Part shown: positions 42,670-51,443 of the stretch, one piece after another
Position numbering within the stretch: the stretch's first letter is position 1
Layout of the letters: each line of letters begins with the position of its first letter
Assembly (NCBI GenBank): GCA_023954375.1
Contig: JAMLIC010000009.1
Location: 1 to 64,000, forward strand
Reading direction: 5' to 3'
Length of the DNA: 64,000 nucleotides
Origin: Planctomycetota bacterium
Lineage (GTDB): Bacteria; Planctomycetota; J058
Program-made: the position numbers and the translations under genes
The notes under the pieces: model-generated
Seen by the model: only the letters and a program-made list of their open reading frames with translations
Told to the model about the DNA's origin: nothing
Databases searched by the model: none

Positions 42670-43450
42670 CGGACAGCCCCCGCCAGAGCACTCACGCCGA
42701 TCGCCCCCCCCTCGCGCGCGCTTGCTCGACCCGCCAGAGCGAGCGATGGGGAGGCGCGGAGCGGGCCGATCGCCCGGGCCCGGGCGCGCACGCCGATCGC
42801 GCCCCCCTCGCGAGCGCATCACTCGTCGTGCGCTCACGTTGATCGAGGTCATGGTCGGCGTGCTCCTGACCTCGATGGTCATGGGGCTCTCGTTCGTCGC
42901 CGCGGCCACGACCGCCGACGTCCTCTCGGTCACGCAGGCGACGACGCGGGCGCACCTCGAGGCGGAGCGCTGCCTGCGGCTGTGCCTGACCGAGCTGCGC
43001 CGCGCCCGGCGCGACGGCACGACGAGCCCGACCTGGTCGGCGTCGGGGCTCCAGGCGGGCGACCCCGACGACGTGCTCGAGGTCCGCCAGGCGCTCGGCG
43101 TCGACCCCGCCGACCCGCGCCAGGTCCTCTGGGGCGACACGCTCCGGATCGCCTTCGAGCCCGACGGCGACGAGGTCCCGAACAACGGCGTCGACGACGA
43201 CGGGGACGGCCGCGTGGACGAGGGGCAGGTGGTGCTCCACGTCGTGGGCTCGACGGCGCCGCCGGTGGTCGCCGCCCGCGACGTCTCGCGCTTCGCGGTG
43301 CAGGTGGACCAGCCCGCGCCCGGCGTCCTGCGCATCTCGCTCGAGGTGCGCGTGGAGCAGACGATCGACCGCGCCGCGCGGGGCGACGCCAGCGCGGCGC
43401 GGCCGCGGGCGAGCTACACGGCGCGCGGGTCCGTGACGCTGCTGAACTGA
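42659..43450 (+). CDS. Pilin-like protein with repeat-derived leader
   Basis: 263 residues from the ATG that overlaps the previous gene, or 234 from an ATG at 42746. The pilin helix starts RRA|LTLIEVMVGVLLTS with Glu+5, but residue -1 is Ala rather than Gly. Everything before it (residues ~13-55, Arg/Pro-rich) is encoded by a copy of the window's repeat element read on its reverse strand. The leader is thus unusually long. The globular part includes a calcium-loop-like DDDGDGRVDEG near residue 178-188, as in GspJ/PilW-like minor pilins. Confidence 0.75.
   Translation: MRPDGQPPPEHSRRSPPPRARLLDPPERAMGRRGAGRSPGPGRARRSRPPRERITRRALTLIEVMVGVLLTSMVMGLSFVAAATTADVLSVTQATTRAHLEAERCLRLCLTELRRARRDGTTSPTWSASGLQAGDPDDVLEVRQALGVDPADPRQVLWGDTLRIAFEPDGDEVPNNGVDDDGDGRVDEGQVVLHVVGSTAPPVVAARDVSRFAVQVDQPAPGVLRISLEVRVEQTIDRAARGDASAARPRASYTARGSVTLLN
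42693..42832 (-). repeat. Repeat element copy (core R) inside the pilin gene
   Basis: The core is at 42724-42824, in the orientation opposite to the pilin gene. Its sense strand reads AGTGATGCGCTCGCGAGG onward and keeps both stem arms (GCGAGGGGGGCGCG and CGCGCCTCCCCATCGC). The loop between them differs from other copies. A partial second copy (42693-42722) repeats the CGCCGATCGC-CCCCCCTCGCG end. It lies between the overlapping start of the pilin ORF and its signal helix. Confidence 0.8.
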
Positions 43451-43463
43451 GGAGGCGAGGCGC

Positions 43464-45473
43464 GTGGACACCTGGCGTGACGACGAGCGAGGCGGGCGGG
43501 GGCGGCGGCGCGGCCACGCGCTCCTGGCCGCCCTGGTCGTGACGCTGTCGGTCGGCGCGCTCGGCGTGGTCGTCGCCAGCCTCGGCGACCTCAACGCGCG
43601 GCGCGCGTCGGTGGCCCGCGACGAGGACCAGCTGCGCAGCGCCTGCCGCGCCGGGCTGGCCCAGGCGCGCCTCGTCCTCTGGGACCGCTACGCGCGCGGG
43701 CCGGGGCTCGAGACGCTCGACGGCGCGCGCGACCACCTCGACGCGCTCGACCTCGCCGACGGCGACGTCCGCTGGCTGGGCCCCGACGGCGCCTCGCTCG
43801 CCGACGCCCCGGCGCCGGCGCTCACGCTCCGCCCGGGCGCGGGCGTCGCGCTGGCCCCGACGTCGGTGGAGGTGTCGGTCCGGCGGCAGGACGCGGCCGA
43901 GGACACGTTCCTGTTCCTGCGCGCCGACGCCGCGTGCGGCGGCGAGCGGCGCTTCGCCGAGGAGGTCGTCCGCCTCGGCCGGCGGCCCTTCGAGGGGTTC
44001 CGCTACGCGCTCCTCGCCGACTCGATCGACCGCGTCCTCGACCGGGCGACCTTCGACAACGCCGACCGCACGCGCCTGGGTCGGCCCGGGCCCCACGCGC
44101 GCGTGAAGGTCGGCTCGATCGGCCCCCTGCGCCTCTCGGCCACGCCGCGCACGCGGCTGTCGGGGACGCTCTACACCGCGCGCGCGGCGCTCAACCCCGG
44201 CGGCGGCGTCGTCGACGCGCCCCCCGGCGGGCCGAACGGGGTGCGGGCCGAGGGGATCGACGTCGCCGACGGGACGCTCACCGGCCCGCCCTACCACGAC
44301 CTGGTCGACGCCACCCCGGCGGGCGAGCCGTTCGGCAACTTCTACGCCCGCTACCCGACCGACCCCGCGGAGCAGTTCGACGGCTACTTCCCGGCCAGCG
44401 GGATCCCGCGCCCGGTCCCCGACCCCGACGGCGACCGGCGCATCAGCGACGCCGAATGGGGCGCCTTCGCCGCCGACAAGGGCGGCCGCGTGCACGGGAG
44501 CGTCCTCCTGGGCGTCCTCCCCACCGACCCGATCACGCTGCCGGTCGGCCTGCCGTCGCTCGGCAACATCCTGCAGTTCGAGGGCGCCCCGTCGAGCACC
44601 AACCTGCTCGTCGTGGGCACGGCGCTCACGCCCACGCGGATCGACGGCGACGTGGCGATCGACGGCGACCTCGTGATCACGGGGCCGATCACCGGGACCG
44701 GGACGTTCTACGCGCGGGGGAACATCTACCTGCTGGGCGACGTGACCTACGCCGACCCGGCGAACGACACGGTGGGGTTCGTCGCCGGCGGCAACGTCGT
44801 CACGGGCGACTACAACACGACCCCGGCCGCGCTGCCCCTGCTCCCGCCGGTGATGGTGAGCGACGCCTCCATGACCGGCTTCGTCGCGCGCGAGGTCGGG
44901 GCCTACAACCGCATGGAGTGGACGCGCACGCAGCCCTTCTACGACGAGGCCACGCAGCGCCCGACCGACGTCGACACGGGGGTCGCCAACATCGCGTTCG
45001 TGCCCGGCTACGTCCCCCGCTACTACGCGTTCGCGCCGGGCGCCGCCCCGAAGATGCACCTCGGGTCGGCGCAGTGGCGCAACGGCACCGGCGTCTGGAC
45101 GGGCGCCCCCGGGGACCCCGACACGCCGGTCCCCGGCGGGGCCACCGCCCCGGTGGTCGCGCCGCTCGACCCCACGAGCGCGTGGATCTCGCCGCTGACG
45201 CTCAGGACGTTGCAGGCCGCGGCGGCGCTCCTGCGCCTCGGGACGACGACGCGGCTCGACGGCCTGCTCTACTCCGCCAACGCGATCGTGCTCCGCGCGC
45301 CGGGGTCCGGGGCCGTGCGCGTCATGGGAGCGATCATCGGCCGCGACGTCGGGGTCCAGGCGCCGGCGGGGCTCCAGGTCGACTACGACGACCGGGTCCG
45401 CGACCTGCTCGACCTCGAGGACGCCGCGCCGGAGGTGGTCGCGGCCTTCTCGATCCTCCGGCGTGAGCAGTGA
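43464..45473 (+). CDS. PilX-like pilus-associated protein
   Basis: 669 residues from a GTG with GGAGG upstream. After an Arg-rich N-terminus, RGHALLAALVVTLSVGALGVVVASL forms the single helix typical of PilX/GspK-like proteins (no Glu+5). A long globular part follows, rich in beta and glycine (AFDNADRTR-like turns, IDGDVAIDGDLVITG, GTFYARGNIYLLGD), resembling the polymer-forming or PilX C-terminal domains of type IV pilus loci. Probably exported and associated with the pilus-like structure. Its stop overlaps the next start (GTGA). Confidence 0.7.
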   Translation: MDTWRDDERGGRGRRRGHALLAALVVTLSVGALGVVVASLGDLNARRASVARDEDQLRSACRAGLAQARLVLWDRYARGPGLETLDGARDHLDALDLADGDVRWLGPDGASLADAPAPALTLRPGAGVALAPTSVEVSVRRQDAAEDTFLFLRADAACGGERRFAEEVVRLGRRPFEGFRYALLADSIDRVLDRATFDNADRTRLGRPGPHARVKVGSIGPLRLSATPRTRLSGTLYTARAALNPGGGVVDAPPGGPNGVRAEGIDVADGTLTGPPYHDLVDATPAGEPFGNFYARYPTDPAEQFDGYFPASGIPRPVPDPDGDRRISDAEWGAFAADKGGRVHGSVLLGVLPTDPITLPVGLPSLGNILQFEGAPSSTNLLVVGTALTPTRIDGDVAIDGDLVITGPITGTGTFYARGNIYLLGDVTYADPANDTVGFVAGGNVVTGDYNTTPAALPLLPPVMVSDASMTGFVAREVGAYNRMEWTRTQPFYDEATQRPTDVDTGVANIAFVPGYVPRYYAFAPGAAPKMHLGSAQWRNGTGVWTGAPGDPDTPVPGGATAPVVAPLDPTSAWISPLTLRTLQAAAALLRLGTTTRLDGLLYSANAIVLRAPGSGAVRVMGAIIGRDVGVQAPAGLQVDYDDRVRDLLDLEDAAPEVVAAFSILRREQ

Positions 45474-47347
45474 GCCGGACGCGCGCCCGGGCCATGGTGA
45501 CGGCGCTGGCGCTCCTCGCGTCGAGCGGGGTCGTCCGCGCCGACGACGCGCTCGAGGGCGAGTACGTCGTCACGCTGGGCTCCCCGAGCGCCGGCGACCC
45601 CGACGCGCTCGTGTTCCACGTGACGATCGCCCCCGGCGGCGGCGACGACCTGCAGGTCACGGCGCGCTGGGGCGAGACGCCGCTCGTCGCGCGCGGGCAG
45701 CGCCTCGGACCGGCGACCTTCGAGGTGGCCCTCGCCGCGCGGGCCGTCCCGGCGCTCGTGCAGGGCGACCCGGAGGAGGTCGACCCCACGCTGACGAGGC
45801 CGATCGACGTCTACTGGACCCTCCGTGGCCGGCGCCTCGTCGCCGGCGAGGGCGACGAGGCGCGCCCGCGCCTCGAGGGCGTGGCCGACATGCTCGAGGT
45901 CCAGGGCGCGCTGATGCGCACGTCGAGCGCCCGCTTCCGGGGCGTGCCCGCGTGGGAGCTGGAGTGGACGCTGGAGGACGACGACGCCGCGCCGGTCGGC
46001 GCGCGCGGGCGTCCGCCGCTGGGCGGCGACGGCAGGGCGCGGCGGCTGCTCGCCGGCCGCGTCGGGCTCCTCGAGGGCGCGCTGGGGCTCGCGCCTCCGC
46101 GGCCGGAGTCGCCGGCGCCGCCGCCTCCGGCGGCGAGGCCCGCGACGCCGACCCCCGGCGAGGGGAGCGGCCCGTGGCCCGTGGCGGCGCTCGTCCTCGT
46201 CGGCCTCGCGGTCGCGGCGGCCGCGGCGCTCCGCGCGGCGCGTCGGCGCCCCGTGTCGGCCCCGGTGGCCCCGGTCGAGCCGGCGCCGGCGACGATCGCC
46301 GACATGGCCACCCTCCCGGCCGACCGGCTCGGGCGCCAGCTCACGCGGCTGAAGCTGCGCCGGGCGCTGACGCTCGACGCCACGTCCTGCGTGGACGCCG
46401 TCGAGGCCGAGGTGATCGAGCGGTTCCGGGCGGGGATCGAGGCCCTCCGCCAGGAGCACGAGACCCTGCCCGCCGTCGCGCCGGGGCTCGATCCGGACAC
46501 CGACCCGCTCGTCGGGCACATCGCCTTCGGCAAGGTCGCGCCGCCCGCCGCGGCCGAGCCGGAGGCGCCCACCGCGCCGCCGGGCGCGCGGGTGGGGACC
46601 ACGCCGACGTCGGAGCTGTTCCCCGACGCCGGCGCGTCCCCGGCCGACCCCGCCGTCCCGACGGACGCCCCCGCCGCGGCCGTCGTCGCGCTCGCGCCGG
46701 CCGAGCGGACCGTCCCGACGGCCGACCTGTTCGCCGCCGCGCCGCCGCCGCCCGCGGCCCTCGACCGAACGACGCCGACGGCGGAGGTCGAGCGCACGAT
46801 GCCGACGGCGGCCCTGTTCGCCGCCCCGCCGCCGCCGCCGCCTGCGCCCGTCGAGCGGACGGTGCCGCCGGCGGCCCTGTTCGCCGCCGGCTCGCCGCCG
46901 CCGCCTCCGGCGCCCGTCGAGCGGACGGTGCCGACGGCGGACCTGTTCGCCCCTGCGCCGCCCCCGCCCCCGCCGCCTGCGCCCGTCGAGCGGACGACGC
47001 CCACGGCCGCCCTCTTCGCCCCTGCGCCGCCCCCGCCCCCGCCGCCTGCGCCCGTCGAGCGGACGGTGCCCACGGCGGCTCTCTTCGCCGCCCCGCCGCC
47101 GCCTCCCCCGCCGCCTGCGCCGGTCGAGCGGACGGTGCCCACGGCGGCCCTCTTCGCCGCCCCGCCGCCGCCTCCTCCGCCGGCGCCGCTCCCGATCGAG
47201 CGGACGGTGCCAACGGCGGACCTCTTCGGTCCTCCGGCGTCGCCGGCCGACGACGACGCGTCCGCGTCGCGGCCGCGCACGCGGCGCAAGACCCCCGTGC
47301 CGGACCTCGGCGGCGAGAGCTGGCGCGAGCCGGTCGACGACGAGTGA
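45470..47347 (+). CDS. Membrane protein with a Thr-Pro repeat cytoplasmic tail
   Basis: 625 residues. Signal peptide 1-25, a ~190-residue exported domain, a transmembrane helix at ~236-256 (PVAALVLVGLAVAAAAALRA) followed by RRR, so the tail is cytoplasmic. The tail carries about nine repeats of E-R-T-V-P-T-A-(A/D)-L-F-A separated by runs of prolines, plus a degenerate first one (TTPTSELFPD). The regular threonines make good candidates for phosphorylation by the kinase encoded next, and then for FHA binding. That role is inference. Start GTG overlaps the previous stop. Confidence 0.72.
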   Translation: MSRTRARAMVTALALLASSGVVRADDALEGEYVVTLGSPSAGDPDALVFHVTIAPGGGDDLQVTARWGETPLVARGQRLGPATFEVALAARAVPALVQGDPEEVDPTLTRPIDVYWTLRGRRLVAGEGDEARPRLEGVADMLEVQGALMRTSSARFRGVPAWELEWTLEDDDAAPVGARGRPPLGGDGRARRLLAGRVGLLEGALGLAPPRPESPAPPPPAARPATPTPGEGSGPWPVAALVLVGLAVAAAAALRAARRRPVSAPVAPVEPAPATIADMATLPADRLGRQLTRLKLRRALTLDATSCVDAVEAEVIERFRAGIEALRQEHETLPAVAPGLDPDTDPLVGHIAFGKVAPPAAAEPEAPTAPPGARVGTTPTSELFPDAGASPADPAVPTDAPAAAVVALAPAERTVPTADLFAAAPPPPAALDRTTPTAEVERTMPTAALFAAPPPPPPAPVERTVPPAALFAAGSPPPPPAPVERTVPTADLFAPAPPPPPPPAPVERTTPTAALFAPAPPPPPPPAPVERTVPTAALFAAPPPPPPPPAPVERTVPTAALFAAPPPPPPPAPLPIERTVPTADLFGPPASPADDDASASRPRTRRKTPVPDLGGESWREPVDDE

Positions 47348-47348
47348 C

Positions 47349-48551
47349 ATGACGACCGCCTACGCCCTGCAACCCGGCGCGACCGTCGTGATCACCCCGC
47401 CCGGCGGCGAGGAGCCGGTCGAGCTCGAGCTCCTGACCCCGCTCGGCCGCGGCGCGAACAGCCAGACCTGGCTCGCCCGGAGCGACGGCGCGACCTTCGC
47501 CGTCAAGGCGCCGCTGGCCGACGGCGACGACCACGAGCTGACGATCGAGGAGCGGATCGTCCAGCAGTTCCACCACCCCTCGGTCGTGGCCCTCGCCGGC
47601 AGCGGCGTCGGGCCGGGCGGGCGCCTCGTGCTCGCGTACGAGCGGCTGTTCCCGAACCCGCTGAACGTCGTCAACCGCCCGTCGGTGCGCCGCCACTTCC
47701 CCGGCGACCCGGGCACGCGCTTCTACCCGCTCCCGCCGCCGGTCGCGCTCAACCTCGCGGTGGACCTGCTCGCCGCGCTCGAGCACGTCCACCGGCGCGG
47801 GTTCGTGCACCACGACGTGAAGCCCGACAACCTCATGGTCCGCGCGCCCCTCCCCCCCGACGCCGCGGAGCTCCCCGACCACGAGCTGCTCGAGCTGGCG
47901 CTCCGGGGCGAGTGCCAGGGCGTGCTCGTCGACCTGGGGAGCAGCCGCAGCAACGCCTACCTCGCCGAGCTCAACCGCGGCGGGATCGACGCCGACGTCC
48001 TGGTCGTCCCGCCCCAGCTCACGCCGCTCAACGCCCCGCCCGAGGCGCTCCTCGACAACGACGTCCCGGGCGGGCGGCCGCGCCCGCTCCTCTTCCGCTC
48101 GCTCGACGTCTACGCCGCCGCGCTCACGATCTACGCGATGGTCTCGGGCCGCTCGCCCTACGACCACCTCGGGCTCGACACCGCGTCGTTCGAGGCCCTG
48201 CGGCGGGTGAAGGCAGCCGAGCGCGCGGGCGAGCTCGTGCCGTTCTCGGCCGAGGCCGTCAGCGGCGCGCCGGGCTATCGCCGGGTCGCCGACGACCTCC
48301 TCGCCCTGCTCCTCGCCTGCACGCACCGCGACCCGGCCGAGCGCCCGGGCGTCGCCGGGGCGCTCCAGTTCGTCGAGGAGCTGCAGCGGGCCTTCTCGCC
48401 CGCGACGCGCGAGCGGGCCGCCCGCGAGCGGCGGCTCGGCGCCCTCGCCGCGACCGAGGCCGACCGGGAGGACATGTTCTTCGGCGTCACGGCGCAGGCC
48501 CGCTCGACGGCGAGGGCGCGCGCGTGGGAGCTGCGACGCGCGCCGACGTGA
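47349..48551 (+). CDS. Ser/Thr protein kinase, last gene of the pilin-like operon
   Basis: 400 residues, soluble. The glycine loop is LGRGANSQTW, ATP lysine K53 (FAVKAPL), helix-C glutamate in IEERIVQQF, catalytic HHDVKPDN at 154-161 (His replaces Arg of HRD) and DLG at 195-197. The set should be active. An insertion of some 30 residues precedes DLG. No FHA or membrane segment. It starts 1 base after the stop of the Thr-repeat protein, its most likely substrate. Convergent with the kinase-FHA gene. Confidence 0.85.
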   Translation: MTTAYALQPGATVVITPPGGEEPVELELLTPLGRGANSQTWLARSDGATFAVKAPLADGDDHELTIEERIVQQFHHPSVVALAGSGVGPGGRLVLAYERLFPNPLNVVNRPSVRRHFPGDPGTRFYPLPPPVALNLAVDLLAALEHVHRRGFVHHDVKPDNLMVRAPLPPDAAELPDHELLELALRGECQGVLVDLGSSRSNAYLAELNRGGIDADVLVVPPQLTPLNAPPEALLDNDVPGGRPRPLLFRSLDVYAAALTIYAMVSGRSPYDHLGLDTASFEALRRVKAAERAGELVPFSAEAVSGAPGYRRVADDLLALLLACTHRDPAERPGVAGALQFVEELQRAFSPATRERAARERRLGALAATEADREDMFFGVTAQARSTARARAWELRRAPT

Positions 48552-48564
48552 AGGGCGGGCGCGG

Positions 48565-49956
48565 TCAGGCCTCGCCCAGCGCCTCGCGCAGCCGCTCCCA
48601 GCCGGCCACGACGAGCGACACGTGGTCCGAGACGCGCAGCTCGTCGCCGTCGGCCACCGGCTGGCGGCAGCCGGGCTCGAGCTTGCCCCCGTTGAAGGTC
48701 GTGCCGTTGCTCGAGCCCATGTCGATCGCCACCCAGCGCCCGCCCTCGCGCTCGAGCACGAGGTGCAGCTTGGAGACGGTGACGAGGTCGAGCGTCAGGT
48801 CGCAGTCGGGGGCGCGGCCGATCGTCACGCGCTCGACCCGCGGGACGAGCGGCAGCCCGAGGGCGATCCGCCCGGCGTAGCGGGTCACGCCGTTCACCGG
48901 GCGCTCGTCGCGCACGACGAGGACGACCGCCGGCGCGAGCAGGTCGCGCAGGCGCGGCCCCAGCCGGCGCAGGGCGGCCCGGAGCTCGTCGGGCCGCGCG
49001 AAGCGGCTCGGGTCGACGCCGAGCGAGTCCACGAACTCGTCGCGCGTGAGGCGCCGGCGCCCGGTCGTCCGCGCGCCGGGGCGCGGGGCGCGCGCCTGCC
49101 CGGTGGCCGCGGCCAGCCGCTCGGCGAAGGCGTCGGCGTCCGCGGGCCGGTCGTCGCGCGCGAGCGAGATCGACTCCAGGCACAGCCGCTCGAGCGCCTC
49201 GGGCACGTCGGGCCGCGCGGCGCGCGGCCCCGACGGCGCGGGCACGACGCCGGCCTCGACGAGCACCTGGTTGCTCATGATCTCGAGCGCCGTGCCGCCG
49301 CGGTAGGGGAACGTCCCCGTGAGCAGGTGGTAGAGCATGACCCCGAGCGAGAAGACGTCCGCGCGCGGGTCGACGCCCGCGGGGTCGCGGAACTGCTCGG
49401 GCGACATGAACAGCGGCGTGCCGAGGAGGGTCCCGGGCGCGGTCACGCTGACGTCGGGCGCCGCGTCGTCGTCGGCCTTCGGCGCGCCGACGAGCCGGGC
49501 CGAGCCGAAGTCGGTCAGGTAGAGCGTGCCGTCGCCCGCGACCAGGAAGTTCTGCGGCTTCAGGTCGCGGTGGACGACCCCCTTGCGGTGGCACGCCGCC
49601 ACGCGTTCGACCGCCGTGAGCAGCGCCGGCCACGGCTCGGGGCCGAGCTCCAGCGGGCGCGCGCCCTCGATCAGGTCGAGCGCCATGAACAGCCCCTCGT
49701 CCTCGGGCAGCGCGCCCCAGTCGAGGCAGCGCACGATCCCCGGCAGCCGCCCGAGGACGAAGCCGATCCGCGCCTCGCGCCGGACGCGCGCCCCGAAGGC
49801 CTCCTGGTCGGCCTCGAGCGACCGCGCGACCTTGAACGCGACGTCGATCCCCAGCCGCTCGTCGTGGGCGCGGTGGACGACCGCGGCCCCGCCCTCGCCG
49901 AGGACCGGCCCCAGCCGGTAGCGGCCGCCGACGAGCGTGCCGGGCGCGAGCTTCAC
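48565..49956 (-). CDS. Ser/Thr protein kinase with C-terminal FHA domain
   Basis: 463 residues from the GTG at 49956 (an upstream TTG at 49989 would add 11 residues and overlap the previous gene). Kinase: LGEGGAAVVHRA, K42, HRDLKPQN at 129-136, TDFGSARL at 148-155, GTPLFMSPEQF activation loop; all catalytic residues present. A linker includes DELRAALRRLGPRLRDLL. FHA at ~380-440 (TIGRAPDCDLTLD, VSKLHL, SSNGTTFNG). Same domain order as the pseudokinase at 40695-41939, so the two look like an active/inactive paralog pair around the pilin-like operon. Confidence 0.88.
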   Translation of the reverse strand: MKLAPGTLVGGRYRLGPVLGEGGAAVVHRAHDERLGIDVAFKVARSLEADQEAFGARVRREARIGFVLGRLPGIVRCLDWGALPEDEGLFMALDLIEGARPLELGPEPWPALLTAVERVAACHRKGVVHRDLKPQNFLVAGDGTLYLTDFGSARLVGAPKADDDAAPDVSVTAPGTLLGTPLFMSPEQFRDPAGVDPRADVFSLGVMLYHLLTGTFPYRGGTALEIMSNQVLVEAGVVPAPSGPRAARPDVPEALERLCLESISLARDDRPADADAFAERLAAATGQARAPRPGARTTGRRRLTRDEFVDSLGVDPSRFARPDELRAALRRLGPRLRDLLAPAVVLVVRDERPVNGVTRYAGRIALGLPLVPRVERVTIGRAPDCDLTLDLVTVSKLHLVLEREGGRWVAIDMGSSNGTTFNGGKLEPGCRQPVADGDELRVSDHVSLVVAGWERLREALGEA

Positions 49957-49978
49957 GCCGGCGAGGATACCCGCGCGG

Positions 49979-50686
49979 TCAGGCGCCAAGCCAGGCGCGC
50001 AGGAGGGGGAGCCCGGCCCGGTGGCGGTGGCGCATCTCCGCGTCGCCGTAGCGGTGCTCGCCCCCGACCACGCAGGCGTCCCGCGCGCGGCAGCGGTCGG
50101 CGCACGGCGCCGGCGGCGGGGAGGGCGCGTCGCTCGCCAGCCGGTGCGCCCCGCAGCGCCGCGCGTCGAACGGCGCCGCGCGCGAGTAGGCGCCGACGGG
50201 GCAGGCGTCGAGGCAGGGCCGCGGGCAGGGGCCGCACGGGTCGTAGGCCAGCGGCCCGGTCGTCGGCAGCGCGTCGGGGACGGCCACGAGGCCGCGGATG
50301 CTCACCCAGGGCCCGAACGTCGGGTGGAGCAGGAGGAGGAGGTGCGGCGACACGACGCCGAGCCCCGCCAGGGCGCCCAGGCGCCGGAGATCGAAGCGGT
50401 CACGGACGTCGAGCGGCAGGAGGCGCCCGCCTGGCAGGCGCGGGAGCGCGGCGGCGATCGCCTCCTGCCCGGCCCGGTCGATCGGATGCTCCTCGCCGGG
50501 CCGCCGCTCCAGCCGCTCCCAGAAGCCGCGCCCGCCCGAGGCCACGACCACGAGCGCGCCGGCGCCCGAGAGCGGGTCGGGCCCGCCGCCGCACGAGACC
50601 AGCGGGCGCGCGTCGGCCGCGGCGACGACGCCGACGAGGTCGAGGGCGCTCGCGGCGAGCGCCTGGCGGAACGCATCGAGGGCCAC
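49979..50686 (-). CDS. 4Fe-4S protein, epoxyqueuosine-reductase-like
   Basis: 235 residues. The C-terminal third contains CGPCPRPCLDACPVGAYS and then CADRC-RARDACVVG, the two cysteine clusters of a dicluster ferredoxin domain as in QueG-like corrinoid reductases. The N-terminal part (PLSGAGALVVVASGG, PTFGPWVSIRG) matches the same families loosely but is shorter than true QueG (about 350 aa). A redox role is likely; tRNA modification is not established. GTG start. Its stop precedes the kinase start by 22 bases. Confidence 0.7.
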   Translation of the reverse strand: MALDAFRQALAASALDLVGVVAAADARPLVSCGGGPDPLSGAGALVVVASGGRGFWERLERRPGEEHPIDRAGQEAIAAALPRLPGGRLLPLDVRDRFDLRRLGALAGLGVVSPHLLLLLHPTFGPWVSIRGLVAVPDALPTTGPLAYDPCGPCPRPCLDACPVGAYSRAAPFDARRCGAHRLASDAPSPPPAPCADRCRARDACVVGGEHRYGDAEMRHRHRAGLPLLRAWLGA

Positions 50687-50749
50687 GCCCCGGTTGTACC
50701 ACCCCCTCGCGCCGCGGCGGCCCCGCGCCCCCCGGAGGCGCCGGCGCCG

Positions 50750-50884
50750 TCAGACGAGCCAGGGGTTGCGGCCGCGCTCGACCCGGTCCTTGCGCCGCTC
50801 CTGCCACAGCGCCCGGCGGAACTCGACCACGGCGGTCTTGATCTCCTGCTCCCACTCGACGTCGGTCAGCTCGCGGTCGTCCAT
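50750..50884 (-). CDS. Small charged protein (44 aa)
   Basis: The ORF runs ATG to TGA, MDDRELTDVEWEQEI to GRNPWLV. GGGAGGA lies 6 bases upstream, an excellent SD, which is the main argument that it is real. It has an acidic N-terminus and an Arg/Lys-rich C-terminus, and is probably one amphipathic helix. No family recognised. It lies between the 4Fe-4S protein gene and the repeat cluster. Confidence 0.65.
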   Translation of the reverse strand: MDDRELTDVEWEQEIKTAVVEFRRALWQERRKDRVERGRNPWLV

Positions 50885-50943
50885 GGCGGTCCTCCCGGCT
50901 CTGGATCGGCCGGCCGGACCGGCTGCCTTGAGCCCACATGCTC

Positions 50944-51443
50944 AGAGAGCTTGAGAACTCTTCGTTCCGCCGCTCGTCCTCGACCCGCCAAAGCGAGCGA
51001 TGGGGAGGCGCGGAACGGGCCAAACACCGTTGCCCGGGCACTTGCGCCGATCGCGCCCCCCTCGCGAGCGCATCACTCATCGCAGGTCTGAGCTCGAGAG
51101 ATCGCGCAGCGATTTCTTCTCGAGCTCAGAGAGCTTGAGAACTCTTCGTTCCGCCGCTCGTCCTCGACCCGCCAAAGCGAGCGATGGGGAGGCGCGGAAC
51201 GGGCCAAACACCGTTGCCCGGGCACTTGCGCCGATCGCGCCCCCCTCGCGAGCGCATCACTCATCGCAGGTCTGAGCTCGAGAGAAATCGCGCAGCGATT
51301 TCTTCTCGAGCTCAGAGAGCTTGAGGACTCTTCGTTCCGCCGCTCGTCCTCGACCCGCCAAAGCGAGCGATGGGGAGGCGCGGAACGGGCCAGATCGTGC
51401 CAGTCCGGGACGTGCTCCGATCGCCCGCCCCACGCGAGCGCAT
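50944..51443 (-). repeat. Three tandem repeat units (core R plus hairpin H), 184-186 bp period
   Basis: Units begin at 50944, 51128 and 51314 on the plus strand; their ORF direction is minus. The first two carry ATGs at 51080 and 51264 and read MSDALARGARSAQVPG..., the third has lost the first ATG and abuts the stop codon of the FGE-like gene. Between units sit hairpins of the type at 1-41 (51089-51128 and 51273-51314), which the 143-bp units elsewhere lack. The inner loop differs from the 55.3 kb copies while the stem arms are the same. Confidence 0.9.

Noticed and set aside
45470..47347. PE/PPE- or collagen-like surface protein from the proline runs
   Set aside because: The repeats lie on the cytoplasmic side by the positive-inside rule and are anchored by invariant Thr, not by Gly-x-y or PPE patterns.
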